A stretch of 13,609 nucleotides of DNA. Origin: DATFEN01 sp035691285. GTDB lineage: Bacteria; Acidobacteriota; Vicinamibacteria; Fen-336. Below are positions 6,914 to 13,381 of this stretch, piece after piece; within the stretch, counting starts at the first letter, position 1, and every line of letters begins with the position of its first letter. The position numbers and the translations under genes are program-made. Location: the NCBI GenBank assembly GCA_035691285.1, contig DASSJI010000292.1, positions 1-13,609 of the forward strand, in the 5' to 3' direction. The notes beneath the pieces were generated by a model. The model worked only from the letters and a program-made list of their open reading frames with translations. It was not told the origin of the DNA and made no database searches.

Positions 6914-7364
6914 GCTGCCGCTCCAGGACGTCCAGCAGCGCGGCCTGGGCCGGGTTGATCCGGCGCCTGGCCTCCGCGAGGTCGAACCACTCCGCGCGGT
7001 CGAACTCCGGCACCGTGCGCCAGCGACCCGATCGCGGGGGCCACTGGACCCGCACGGTGTTGCTGCGGAGCGTCGCCGGATCCCAGTCTCCCTCGATCGC
7101 CCAGGCGTGGACGATCTTTCCGCTCCGCTGCCTCACGCTGCCCAGCGGCACGCAGACGCCTTCGGGGCGGAAGCCGGTCTCCTCCTCGAACTCGCGGCGC
7201 GCCGCCGCCAGCTCGCCTTCGCCGTCGTCGAGCTCGCCCTTCGGGATGCTCCAGGCGCCCTCGTCCTTGCCGGCCCAGAACGGGCCTCCGGGATGGACCA
7301 GCAGCACTTCCGCGCCGGCGCCGCGCCGGCGGAACATCAGGAGACCGGCGCTCGTCCGCGGCAT
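6897..7364 (-). CDS. Nudix hydrolase
   Basis: This 155-residue protein has a full Nudix box, GX5EX7REUXEEXGU, at residues 43-65, reading GELDDGE, then GELAAAR, then REFEEETGF. The three acidic Glu residues that bind magnesium are intact. Nudix enzymes hydrolyse nucleoside diphosphates linked to another group. The N-terminus SAGLLMFRR, then VLLVHPGGPFWAGKDEGAWS, matches a common subgroup of small bacterial Nudix proteins with the signature HPGGP(F/Y)W, whose substrate is not settled. I place the start at ATG 7364, since relatives begin a few residues before SAGLL. A GTG at 7382, with GAGGG four bases upstream and seven bases after the previous stop, is an equally serious candidate and would imply coupling to the lipoprotein gene. 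It is the last gene of the minus-strand unit starting at 10952, and its 3' end overlaps ppc by 17 bases. Confidence 0.92.
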   Translation of the reverse strand: MPRTSAGLLMFRRRGAGAEVLLVHPGGPFWAGKDEGAWSIPKGELDDGEGELAAARREFEEETGFRPEGVCVPLGSVRQRSGKIVHAWAIEGDWDPATLRSNTVRVQWPPRSGRWRTVPEFDRAEWFDLAEARRRINPAQAALLDVLERQLSRCS

Positions 7365-7389
7365 CGGGCGGCGGCGTGGCACGGCGCCC

Positions 7390-8385
7390 TCACGGCCTCG
7401 CCTGCCCCGAATCCGGGCTCACCATCAGCGACGACACGTCCACGGCCTCGAAGTCCGAGCCGTGCACGCGGCGCAGCTCGCTCACGAGGACGTCGTCGTT
7501 CCAGCCCGGGTTCGGCGCGCCGGAGAGGAACCAGGCCGAGCCGTTGTCGGCCAGCATCATCCCGTATCGCTGGAGCGCACGGAGCACGACCTGCGTCTCG
7601 CGCGAGAAGCCGGCCAGGTCGAAGCTCGCCCGCAGCCGGAAGCGCTGACCCATGGGCGGCAGCGCGGCGTCGGTGCGGGAGGACGCGAAGTGCCGCGCCG
7701 GCCACACGTAGTCCCGCCGCGTGCGCGGCGCCGTGAAGCGCAGCGCATGGCGGATCTCGCCCGCGGCGACCTCGTCGAAGCGGACGAGGCCGGGGAGGAC
7801 CGGGAGGCCGGCCGCGTCGGCCGAGGTCCACCCGGCCGGGCGCAGCGCGTGGGAGCGGAGGTCGAAGCGCGCCCCCGAGTCGGCGCTCCAGCTTCCGTCG
7901 GAGTTCGGGAAGGCGCGGTAGAGCTCGAAGAGGACGCAGGCGCTGCGATCGACCACGAGGACGTGACGGTCGCCGTCCCCTCGCGGGCCCCCCTCGACGG
8001 GGGCGTCGGGGGGCACGGGGTACGGACCGGGATCGCTCTCGTCCCCGTAAGCGGTGAACAGAATGGGCACGCGGGGCTGCGAGCCGGGCACGACCACGAA
8101 GGGGATCCCGATCGGCCCGCCGTCGAACGTGCCTCCGCCGAAGTCCGGGTGGACCGCCGCAGAGCGGCCGATGGAGGCGACGTAGGAGTCGGAGCGTCCG
8201 TCCCGGGGCAGGCCGTCGACGGCGCGGTTCCAGATGCTGTCGGCCGGGAAGACCGGGCAGCCCTCGAGGCTCGGGCCGGTGCCCGGCGACGGAGCGGGTG
8301 ACGCGCCCCCATCTCCCCCGCTTCCCCCCGACGAGCCGCAGCCGAGGACGCCGAGCGCCACGAGCCCGGCGGCGAGACGGCGCAT
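7390..8385 (-). CDS. Secreted lipoprotein of unknown function
   Basis: This 331-residue protein starts MRRLAAGLVALGVLGC, a short lipoprotein signal with lipobox VLGC and the acylated Cys at 16. A flexible Gly/Ser/Pro linker follows (17-39), then a globular domain from CPVFPADSIWN (43-53). Conserved-looking segments include ESDPGPYPVPPDAP (116-129), DRHVLVVDR (139-147), RPAGWTSADAAGLPVLPGLVR (in 182-202), YVWPARHFASS (226-236) and YGMMLADNGSAWFLSGAPN (in 274-292). I recognise this pattern as a widespread uncharacterised secreted family, but I know no function and no named domain. The HVLVVDR and LFELY segments suggest a beta-rich fold. Its ATG overlaps the TGA of the upstream DUF4388 gene by one base (TGATG), so the two are translationally coupled. 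It should be exported and anchored in a membrane, probably the outer membrane because residue +2 is Gly rather than Asp. Confidence 0.85.
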   Translation of the reverse strand: MRRLAAGLVALGVLGCGSSGGSGGDGGASPAPSPGTGPSLEGCPVFPADSIWNRAVDGLPRDGRSDSYVASIGRSAAVHPDFGGGTFDGGPIGIPFVVVPGSQPRVPILFTAYGDESDPGPYPVPPDAPVEGGPRGDGDRHVLVVDRSACVLFELYRAFPNSDGSWSADSGARFDLRSHALRPAGWTSADAAGLPVLPGLVRFDEVAAGEIRHALRFTAPRTRRDYVWPARHFASSRTDAALPPMGQRFRLRASFDLAGFSRETQVVLRALQRYGMMLADNGSAWFLSGAPNPGWNDDVLVSELRRVHGSDFEAVDVSSLMVSPDSGQARP

Positions 8386-10952
8386 CACGCCCGCGGCTTC
8401 AGCGCGCCGTGCTCGACCCAGAAGGCGATCTGCCGCCGCACGCGATAGGCGTCGGCCGGAGCGTCCTCTTCGCAGACCACCGGCGGCACGCCACCGGCGG
8501 CCTTGGACCAGAGCGCCTTCAGGAACGCCACGTCCTTCTCGCCCCGGCAGGCGCGGGGCTGCACGCCTGTCGGTTCCAGGGCCGCCTCGTCGGCAGCCAG
8601 CAGAGCGGCGCGGTGGAGCTCGTCGGAGCGGCGCAGCCCCTCCATGAGCAGGCCGAGGATGTCGGGGCCGTCGGTGGAGGGCAGCTCGCCGTCGCTCTGG
8701 CTCCTGAAGCGGAAGCTCGCGGCCGTGGGCCGCTCGAGGAGCTGATAGAGCGCCTCGGGGCCCGAGAGCGGGTCGACGCTCGCCCCGACCAGCTTGCCCC
8801 GTGCGATCTGCAGCCAGCCCACCTCGTTCTTGAGGGCGTCCTCGAGGTGGAGCGTGCCGACGACGGACGAGTGATACAGGCTGTGGAGGAGGTTCGGCAG
8901 GCCGAACAGCTCGAGATCTCCGGACAGGCGCGCCGCCGCCGGCGGATGCTCCCCCTCCTGGACGGCGGCGTCCTCCGTCGCCGGGGGCGGCGCGGATGCC
9001 GCCGCGGCCGGCTCCAGGATCTTGCGCGCCTCCCGCTCCACGTCCGTTCCCGCGGCTGCGCGCAGGGCCTCCTCGATCGCCGGCCGCGCCGCCGGGGTGC
9101 CCGCGAGCGCGCGCACCAGCGAGACCGCACGGGAGCTGCTGGCCTTCACGACGACGCCCAGCATCTTGCGCGGAAGCGCATCGTGCAGGGCCTTCGTGAG
9201 CCTCTCGAGGAGGGCCCTGTCGCCCGAAAGGTCCACCCTTCCGAGCTCGACGAGCAGCTTCGCGGTGTCGCCCAGCTTCGGCTCGGTCTTCAGGCCGTAG
9301 GCGATCACGGTGCGGCGCCCTCCGGGAAGCCCCTGCCGGATCAAGGATGCCGCGACGCGCTCGAGGAGCGCCCGGTCGTCGGGCTCCGGGACCGGAGCGG
9401 CGAGCATCCTCTCCTCGAGTCTCTGGAGCAGTCGCGCAAGGGCGACCTCGGCCTTGTCGCTTCGCGTCGCGCCGAGGGTCGCGATGACCTCCTTCACCAG
9501 GGGCAGCGGCCTGTCGAAGTCCGCCAGCACCGTCAGCATCTCGACCTCGGTGGCCAACGACTCCGGCGACCCGCGGGGGATGCGGCGCAGCAGCAGGACC
9601 AGGTTGCGCTGGAGCTGCCAGTCGTCGCGCTCGAGGGAGCCGGTGAAGGAGTCCTGCAGCCACTGCACGACGCGCTCGCGTCCGGGTGCGCCGTGCGCCT
9701 CCATGAGCGCCAGCAGCAGCCGGCGCCGGTCCCGCTTCTGGGCCACCTGGAGCTCGCCGAGCACGCCGTCCGGCCGCAGCGGCAGGTAGAACTGGAGGAC
9801 GGTGCGCAGGAGCGCGTGCTTCTCGGACCGCTCGCAGTACTCCTTCAGGCGCGCGGGCGAGAGGGCCTCGTGGCCGGTGCGGCGCAGCGAGTCGACCACC
9901 TGGGGCTTGACCTTGAGGTCGGTGGCGAGCTTCTCCGCCAGCTCGAACATGGTCGCGGCGCGGGCGAGGTGGCCTTCGTTGAACTGGCCGACCGCGGCCT
10001 TGACCAGCTCGTGGTAGCGGTGGGCCGCCTCGGTGGCGTCCTCGGCCATCGCCACGATCCGCTGCATGGCTCCCACCGTGCCCGACGCCGGCGTCTCGGC
10101 GCTTCCGGCCTGCGGCACCGACCACGCGGGCAGGCTGTCGCCCAGGAACTTGAAGACGTTGTCCATCGTTGCGGGTACGCCGAGCCGCTTGAGCTTGTCG
10201 AGGTCCTCGTTCAGCTCGCGTCCGCTCGCCGATTTCTCCGCCATCGCGGCCACGATCTGCCCCGTGAGCTGCGGAGTTGGCGCCGCGGCCGTCCGCTCGG
10301 TGCCCAGCTCCTTCTCGTAGCGCTCCATCAGCAGGCCCAGCACGCGGGCGATGCGGGCCTGGTCTTCCGGCGAGGGCGCGGGCACCTGGCCCAAACCGAT
10401 CATCACCGCGCCGGGGCGCGCGGTGGCGAGCACCGGAGCGGCGGGCGGGGGCACGGCCGGTGCTGCGCCAGCGGCGGGAGCGGCGGCCCCGGGCGCGGCG
10501 ACGATGGCGATCGGCGGGGGCGTCGCAGCTCCGCTGGTGGAGCCCGCCTGCCGGTGGATGACCGCGGTCGGCGTCGCCAGCAGCGGCTCCGTTCGCAGCG
10601 TCCGCAGGTTCTCGAGCAGGAAGGAGCGATCTGCCTCGGGGCAGATCTCGACGAGCTTCGGGACGACCGTCTCGAGGTACGGGATCAGGCTCTCCTTGGG
10701 AACGAGCCCGTAGTCGCCCAGCATCATGAGCTTTTTCACGGCGTGGTAGAGGTAGTCCGAGACCGGCAGCTTCTCGCCCGCGCCGTGGTACTGGGACGCC
10801 GTCCAGTTCTGGATCTCCGCGGCCACCAGCTCCGGCGGCTGCTCCATCAGCGTCGTGAAGCCTTCGGCCACGACGAGCGGCGCCACCATGTCGGACAGGT
10901 ACTGTCCGAGGTCGTAGAGGGCTTCCTGCAGGCGGTGGGGCAGATCCGGCAT
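8385..10952 (-). CDS. Large HEAT-repeat-like protein with C-terminal DUF4388 domain
   Basis: This 855-residue soluble protein has no signal peptide or membrane segment. Residues 1-125 are a helical N-terminal domain (HRLQEALYDLGQYLSDMV region). Residues 136-195 are a low-complexity Ala/Pro linker. Residues 200-400 are helical, and 405-650 have the look of HEAT/ARM repeats (LLLALMEAH, LVLLLRRIPRGSPES, EVALARLLQRLEER). After a second Ala/Pro linker (648-676), LSGDLELFGLPNLLHSLYHS (676-695), then GTLHLED and a GWLQIARGKLVGA segment, is a DUF4388 (PatA-N-like) domain, ending about 775. The tail (805-855, RRQIAFWVEHGAL) looks like a small winged helix. DUF4388 proteins are often tied to two-component and GTPase signalling in predatory or gliding bacteria. 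No receiver or kinase domain is seen here, so a scaffold role is a guess. ATG 10952 has GAGGG eight bases upstream; a TTG at 10967 is less likely. It is the first gene of the unit with the lipoprotein and Nudix genes. Confidence 0.85.
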   Translation of the reverse strand: MPDLPHRLQEALYDLGQYLSDMVAPLVVAEGFTTLMEQPPELVAAEIQNWTASQYHGAGEKLPVSDYLYHAVKKLMMLGDYGLVPKESLIPYLETVVPKLVEICPEADRSFLLENLRTLRTEPLLATPTAVIHRQAGSTSGAATPPPIAIVAAPGAAAPAAGAAPAVPPPAAPVLATARPGAVMIGLGQVPAPSPEDQARIARVLGLLMERYEKELGTERTAAAPTPQLTGQIVAAMAEKSASGRELNEDLDKLKRLGVPATMDNVFKFLGDSLPAWSVPQAGSAETPASGTVGAMQRIVAMAEDATEAAHRYHELVKAAVGQFNEGHLARAATMFELAEKLATDLKVKPQVVDSLRRTGHEALSPARLKEYCERSEKHALLRTVLQFYLPLRPDGVLGELQVAQKRDRRRLLLALMEAHGAPGRERVVQWLQDSFTGSLERDDWQLQRNLVLLLRRIPRGSPESLATEVEMLTVLADFDRPLPLVKEVIATLGATRSDKAEVALARLLQRLEERMLAAPVPEPDDRALLERVAASLIRQGLPGGRRTVIAYGLKTEPKLGDTAKLLVELGRVDLSGDRALLERLTKALHDALPRKMLGVVVKASSSRAVSLVRALAGTPAARPAIEEALRAAAGTDVEREARKILEPAAAASAPPPATEDAAVQEGEHPPAAARLSGDLELFGLPNLLHSLYHSSVVGTLHLEDALKNEVGWLQIARGKLVGASVDPLSGPEALYQLLERPTAASFRFRSQSDGELPSTDGPDILGLLMEGLRRSDELHRAALLAADEAALEPTGVQPRACRGEKDVAFLKALWSKAAGGVPPVVCEEDAPADAYRVRRQIAFWVEHGALKPRA

Positions 10953-10966
10953 CGTCAGGGCCCTCA

Positions 10967-10998
10967 ATCCTAAGCTGCTTCGGGCCCGGCTGTATCAT
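10967..10998. promoter_or_regulatory. Outward -10-like boxes between DUF4388 and DUF1697 genes
   Basis: On the minus strand TAGGAT (10972-10967) lies 14 bases before the DUF4388 ATG. On the plus strand TATCAT (10993-10998) points toward the DUF1697 gene, about 85 bases before its ATG. The boxes face away from each other and are 20 bases apart. No -35 consensus is visible. They are assigned by resemblance and position only. Confidence 0.35.
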
Positions 10999-11080
10999 GG
11001 GGGATGCGGCTCGACCCTCTGGCCCTGCACGTGACCGCCGACTGAGTCGGCCTGTCCCGTTTCCCGTCCAGGAGGCTTGA
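10997..11080 (+). other. Leader with short open frames upstream of the DUF1697 gene
   Basis: Two ATG frames sit between the plus-strand -10-like box and the DUF1697 gene. ATG 10997 opens 27 codons and stops at TGA 11078-11080, just two bases before the real ATG and running through its AGGAGG. ATG 11004 (preceded by GGGGG) opens 13 codons, MRLDPLALHVTAD, stopping at 11045. Neither has similarity I recognise, and both could be chance. They are listed because their placement would allow a translated leader to affect expression of the next gene. Confidence 0.2.
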
Positions 11081-11082
11081 AG

Positions 11083-11637
11083 ATGGCGTCCTCGGCGCTT
11101 CACGTCGCCCTGCTGCGGGGCATCAACGTCGGCGGCCACAAGCGGGTCGCGATGGGCGACCTGCGCGGCCTCCTGGAGGACCTGGGCTTCGTCGACGTGC
11201 ACTCGCTGCTCCAGAGCGGCAACCTGGTGTTCCGGACCGGGCAGCGAAGGACGCCGGCCCAGCTCGAGCGCCTGCTCGAAGCCGACACCGAAGAACGCCT
11301 CGGCCTGAAAGCCGACTTCCTGGTGCGCACCGCCGCGGAGTGGAGCGCGATCGTCGCGCGCAACCCGTTTCCCGCCGAGGCCCGGCGCGATCCCCGGCGC
11401 CTGCTCGTCATGTTCCTGAAGGAGGCGCCGAGCGCCGCGGCGGTCGAAGCGTTGCGGGCCGGCATCGTCGGCCGCGAGGTCGTCCGCGCCGACGCGAGGC
11501 AGGCCTACATCGTCTATCCCGACGGCGTCGGCCGATCGCGCCTGACCCACGCCGTCATAGAGAGGACGCTCGCCACGCGGGGCACCGGGCGCAACTGGAA
11601 CACGGTCCTGAAGCTCGCGGGCCTCGTGGGAGCCTGA
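11083..11637 (+). CDS. DUF1697 family protein
   Basis: This 184-residue cytoplasmic protein is of the DUF1697 family. The N-terminal signature is diagnostic: VALLRGINVGGHKRVAMGDL, followed by LLEDLGFVDVHSLLQSGNLVF (the 'LRGINVGG...LQSGN' pattern). The C-terminus has the matching SRLTHAVIERTLA and ATRGTGRNWNTVLKL segments. Length is normal for the family, and the domain fold is known structurally but no reaction is established. The start is certain: AGGAGG at 11070-11075 lies seven bases before ATG 11083. Its TGA (11635-11637) directly abuts the TCA that encodes the stop of the convergent DUF2277 gene, forming TGATCA. Its upstream neighbour on the other strand is the DUF4388 gene, with no functional link evident. 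Confidence 0.93.
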   Translation: MASSALHVALLRGINVGGHKRVAMGDLRGLLEDLGFVDVHSLLQSGNLVFRTGQRRTPAQLERLLEADTEERLGLKADFLVRTAAEWSAIVARNPFPAEARRDPRRLLVMFLKEAPSAAAVEALRAGIVGREVVRADARQAYIVYPDGVGRSRLTHAVIERTLATRGTGRNWNTVLKLAGLVGA

Positions 11638-11913
11638 TCAGGCGCGGGCGCCGAAGCGGCGCTCAGCGCGGGCTCTGGCCCGGCGCGCGACCTCGAGCCT
11701 GTCGCGACGCGGTGCGTTCGTGACCAGCGCGTCCACGAGGCGCCGGGCGGCGCCGCTGATCTCTCCGATCGCCTGCTCGAAGGCTGGTTCGTTCGCCTTC
11801 GAAGGCGCATGGAAGCCGCTCAGCTTGCGCACGAACTGGAGGGCCGCCGCGCGGATCTCTTCGTCGGTGGCGGGCGGCTCGAAGTTGAACAGGGGGCGGA
11901 TGCTGCGACACAT
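11638..11913 (-). CDS. DUF2277 family small protein
   Basis: This 91-residue protein matches the DUF2277 family across its length. MCRSIRPLFNFEPPATDEEI, then RAAALQFVRKLSGFHAPSKANEPAF, reproduces the family's conserved MCRNI(R/K)TLFNFEPPATxxEI...QFVRKxSG...PSxAN pattern. The second half is Arg/Ala-rich and helical (ARRARARAERRFGARA). The function is unknown; it is widespread in soil bacteria as a single short gene. The Met-Cys-Arg start fixes ATG 11913. There is no Shine-Dalgarno, but TAGAAT on the minus strand ends six bases before the ATG, so the transcript is probably leaderless. It converges on the DUF1697 gene with zero intergenic bases. Confidence 0.92.
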   Translation of the reverse strand: MCRSIRPLFNFEPPATDEEIRAAALQFVRKLSGFHAPSKANEPAFEQAIGEISGAARRLVDALVTNAPRRDRLEVARRARARAERRFGARA

Positions 11914-11919
11914 TGCGGG

Positions 11920-11925
11920 ATTCTA
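11920..11925 (-). promoter_or_regulatory. TAGAAT -10 box directly upstream of the DUF2277 start
   Basis: TAGAAT on the minus strand, in context CCTAGAATCC, is followed by six bases and then ATG. The distance from a -10 box to a transcription start is normally six to seven bases, so the mRNA should start at or next to the A of ATG. No -35 consensus lies 17 bases upstream. Confidence 0.45.
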
Positions 11926-11983
11926 GGCCGGCATGCCTGCCTTCGTCGTACGAGCGGAAGGGGATTTGTGTTTCGCGCTATTC

Positions 11984-12014
11984 CGGGTTGGGACGAACCC
12001 GTTCGGAAGCGAAC
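11984..12014 (+). repeat. Two adjoining small hairpins in the leader of the efflux operon
   Basis: CGGGTT (11984-11989) pairs with AACCCG (11996-12001) around a six-base loop. GTTCG (12001-12005) pairs with CGAAC (12010-12014) around GAAG. The two share base 12001. In addition, CGAA at 11994-11997 can pair with TTCG at 12002-12005, so GTTCG has two mutually exclusive partners. No run of T follows, so this is not a standard terminator. The pairing is seen by eye; RNA function is inferred. Confidence 0.35.
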
Positions 12015-12038
12015 ACCCACTGGCTGGAACTCAGGCGA

Positions 12039-12078
12039 GGTCTCATTCGTAACACCCTGTTCAGGAACGAGTTAGACC
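12039..12078 (+). repeat. Long inverted repeat upstream of the HlyD-family gene
   Basis: GGTCTCATTCGT (12039-12050) and ACGAGTTAGACC (12067-12078) match as inverted repeats at 10 of 12 positions. The spacer is 16 bases and contains the smaller CCTG/CAGG dyad. As RNA it forms an 11-pair stem (one G-U) with one internal mismatch. It ends 40 bases before the ATG of the adaptor gene. It may be a repressor site (TetR- or MarR-like spacing is possible) or a structured leader. The rest of the 11914-12118 gap holds an exact 8-base palindrome TCGTACGA at 11946-11953 and no gene I can support. Confidence 0.5.
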
Positions 12079-12118
12079 GCGGCGGCGGACTGGCACGCAT
12101 GGTGATTAGGGACACGGC

Positions 12119-13372
12119 ATGGACATCGTTCGCCCCTCCCGGGCGAAAGAGAAGAGGATGCGCCAGCTGGCCGCGGGCGGCGGCGCCGTGGTCGTGGTGC
12201 TCCTCATCACGCTCGGGCTCTCGCGGCTGAAGCCAGCCGCGCCGGCGGTCGAGCGCACGACCGTCTGGATCGACACGGTGAAGCGCGGCGAGATGCTGCG
12301 CCAGGTGCGGGGCCTCGGCACCCTCGTGCCGGAGGAGATCCGATGGATCCCGGCGCTCACCGAAGGGCGCGTGGAGCGGCGCGTGCTCGAGCCGGGCAGC
12401 GCGGTCAGTCCGGACTCCGTCGTGCTCGAGCTGTCGAACCCGGAGCTGGAGCTGACCGCCCTGGAGGCCGAGTCACGGCTCAGGGCCGCCGAGGCCGCGT
12501 ACACCGAGCTGAAGGTGCGCCTCGAGAGCCAGCGACTGGACCAGCAGGCCGCCGCGGCCAAGGTCCAGGCCGACTACCATCAAGCGCGGCTCCGGGCCGA
12601 CGCCGACGAGCAGCTGGCCACCGAGGGGCTGATCGCGGACATCACCTTCAAGGTATCCAAGGTCACGGCCGAGGAGCTCGCCAACCGCAACGTCATCGAG
12701 CAGAAGCGGCTGGAGATCGCGAAGGACGCCGTGGAGGCCCAGCTCGCGGTCCAGCAGGCCGCGGTCGAGCAGCAGCGTGCGCTGGCGCGCCTCCGCCGCA
12801 GCCAGGTCCAGGCCCTGAAGGTGCGCGCGGGCATCGACGGCGTCCTGCAGGTCGTACCGGTCGAGGTCGGCCAGCGCGTGACGCCGGGCACCAACCTCGC
12901 CCGCGTGGCCCAGCCCGGCCGGCTCAAGGCGGTCGTGCGCGTGGCCGAGACGCAGGCCAAGGACGTCCAGATCGGCCAGAAAGCCACCATCGACACACGC
13001 AACGGGGTCGTCGCGGGACACGTGATCCGCGTCGATCCCTCGTCGCAGAACGGGACGGTCGGCGTCGACCTCGCCTTCGACGAGCCGCTGCCGAAGGGCG
13101 CGCGGCCCGACCTGAGCGTCGACGGCACGATCGAGCTGGAGCGCCTCGCGAACGTGCTGTACGTGGGCCGGCCGGCGCAGGGCCAGCCCGAGAGCCTGGT
13201 CGGCCTGTTCCGCCTCGAGGCGGGAACGAGCGAGGCCAACCGCGTGAAGGTGCGCCTGGGCCGCGCCTCGGTCAACACCGTCGAGATCGTCGAGGGTCTG
13301 AAGGAGGGCGACCAGGTGGTGCTCTCCGACACGTCGGCCTTCGACGCCCACGACCGCATCCGTCTGAACTAG
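12119..13372 (+). CDS. HlyD/MacA-type periplasmic adaptor (membrane fusion) protein
   Basis: This 417-residue adaptor bridges an inner-membrane ABC transporter and an outer-membrane channel. It has a short cytoplasmic N-terminus, one membrane segment (about 18-35, GGGAVVVVLLITLGLS), a first half-lipoyl segment (about 75-110, ending VLEPGSAVSPDSVVLELSNP), and a long Ala/Gln/Glu-rich coiled-coil hairpin (112-232). The second half-lipoyl follows (AGIDGVLQVVPVEVGQRVTPG, 237-257), then a beta-barrel (about 268-345) and a membrane-proximal domain ending VVLSDTSAFDAHDRIRLN (400-417). The ATG is supported by AGGG at 12108-12111, seven bases upstream; an earlier ATG at 12099 is out of frame. The ABC ATPase gene begins nine bases after its stop, so they are co-transcribed. 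The substrate cannot be read from the sequence; MacAB-like macrolide, lipid or peptide export are the usual roles. Confidence 0.93.
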   Translation: MDIVRPSRAKEKRMRQLAAGGGAVVVVLLITLGLSRLKPAAPAVERTTVWIDTVKRGEMLRQVRGLGTLVPEEIRWIPALTEGRVERRVLEPGSAVSPDSVVLELSNPELELTALEAESRLRAAEAAYTELKVRLESQRLDQQAAAAKVQADYHQARLRADADEQLATEGLIADITFKVSKVTAEELANRNVIEQKRLEIAKDAVEAQLAVQQAAVEQQRALARLRRSQVQALKVRAGIDGVLQVVPVEVGQRVTPGTNLARVAQPGRLKAVVRVAETQAKDVQIGQKATIDTRNGVVAGHVIRVDPSSQNGTVGVDLAFDEPLPKGARPDLSVDGTIELERLANVLYVGRPAQGQPESLVGLFRLEAGTSEANRVKVRLGRASVNTVEIVEGLKEGDQVVLSDTSAFDAHDRIRLN

Positions 13373-13381
13373 AGGAGAGGA

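Noticed and set aside
4102..8301. A 1399-codon open frame on the plus strand
   Set aside because: It is a shadow of ppc and of the antisense of the Nudix and lipoprotein genes; Arg/Pro/Ala-rich low-complexity translation, no domain, caused by GC-rich third positions.
10380..10560. Repetitive GC-rich stretch that could be a tandem DNA repeat
   Set aside because: It encodes the Ala/Pro linker of the DUF4388 protein; no regular repeat unit is seen.
7390..11550. A 1386-codon open minus-strand frame that would fuse the lipoprotein to sequence far upstream
   Set aside because: Only its last 331 codons look like a real protein. Upstream it runs out of frame through the DUF4388 gene and antisense to the DUF1697 gene.
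12040..12080. Rho-independent terminator for genes to the left
   Set aside because: The stem has no following T run, and the flanking gene to the left is on the opposite strand and starts, rather than ends, there.
12099..12118. ATG 12099 as start of the adaptor gene
   Set aside because: Out of frame with the adaptor; ATG 12119 has AGGG at proper distance.
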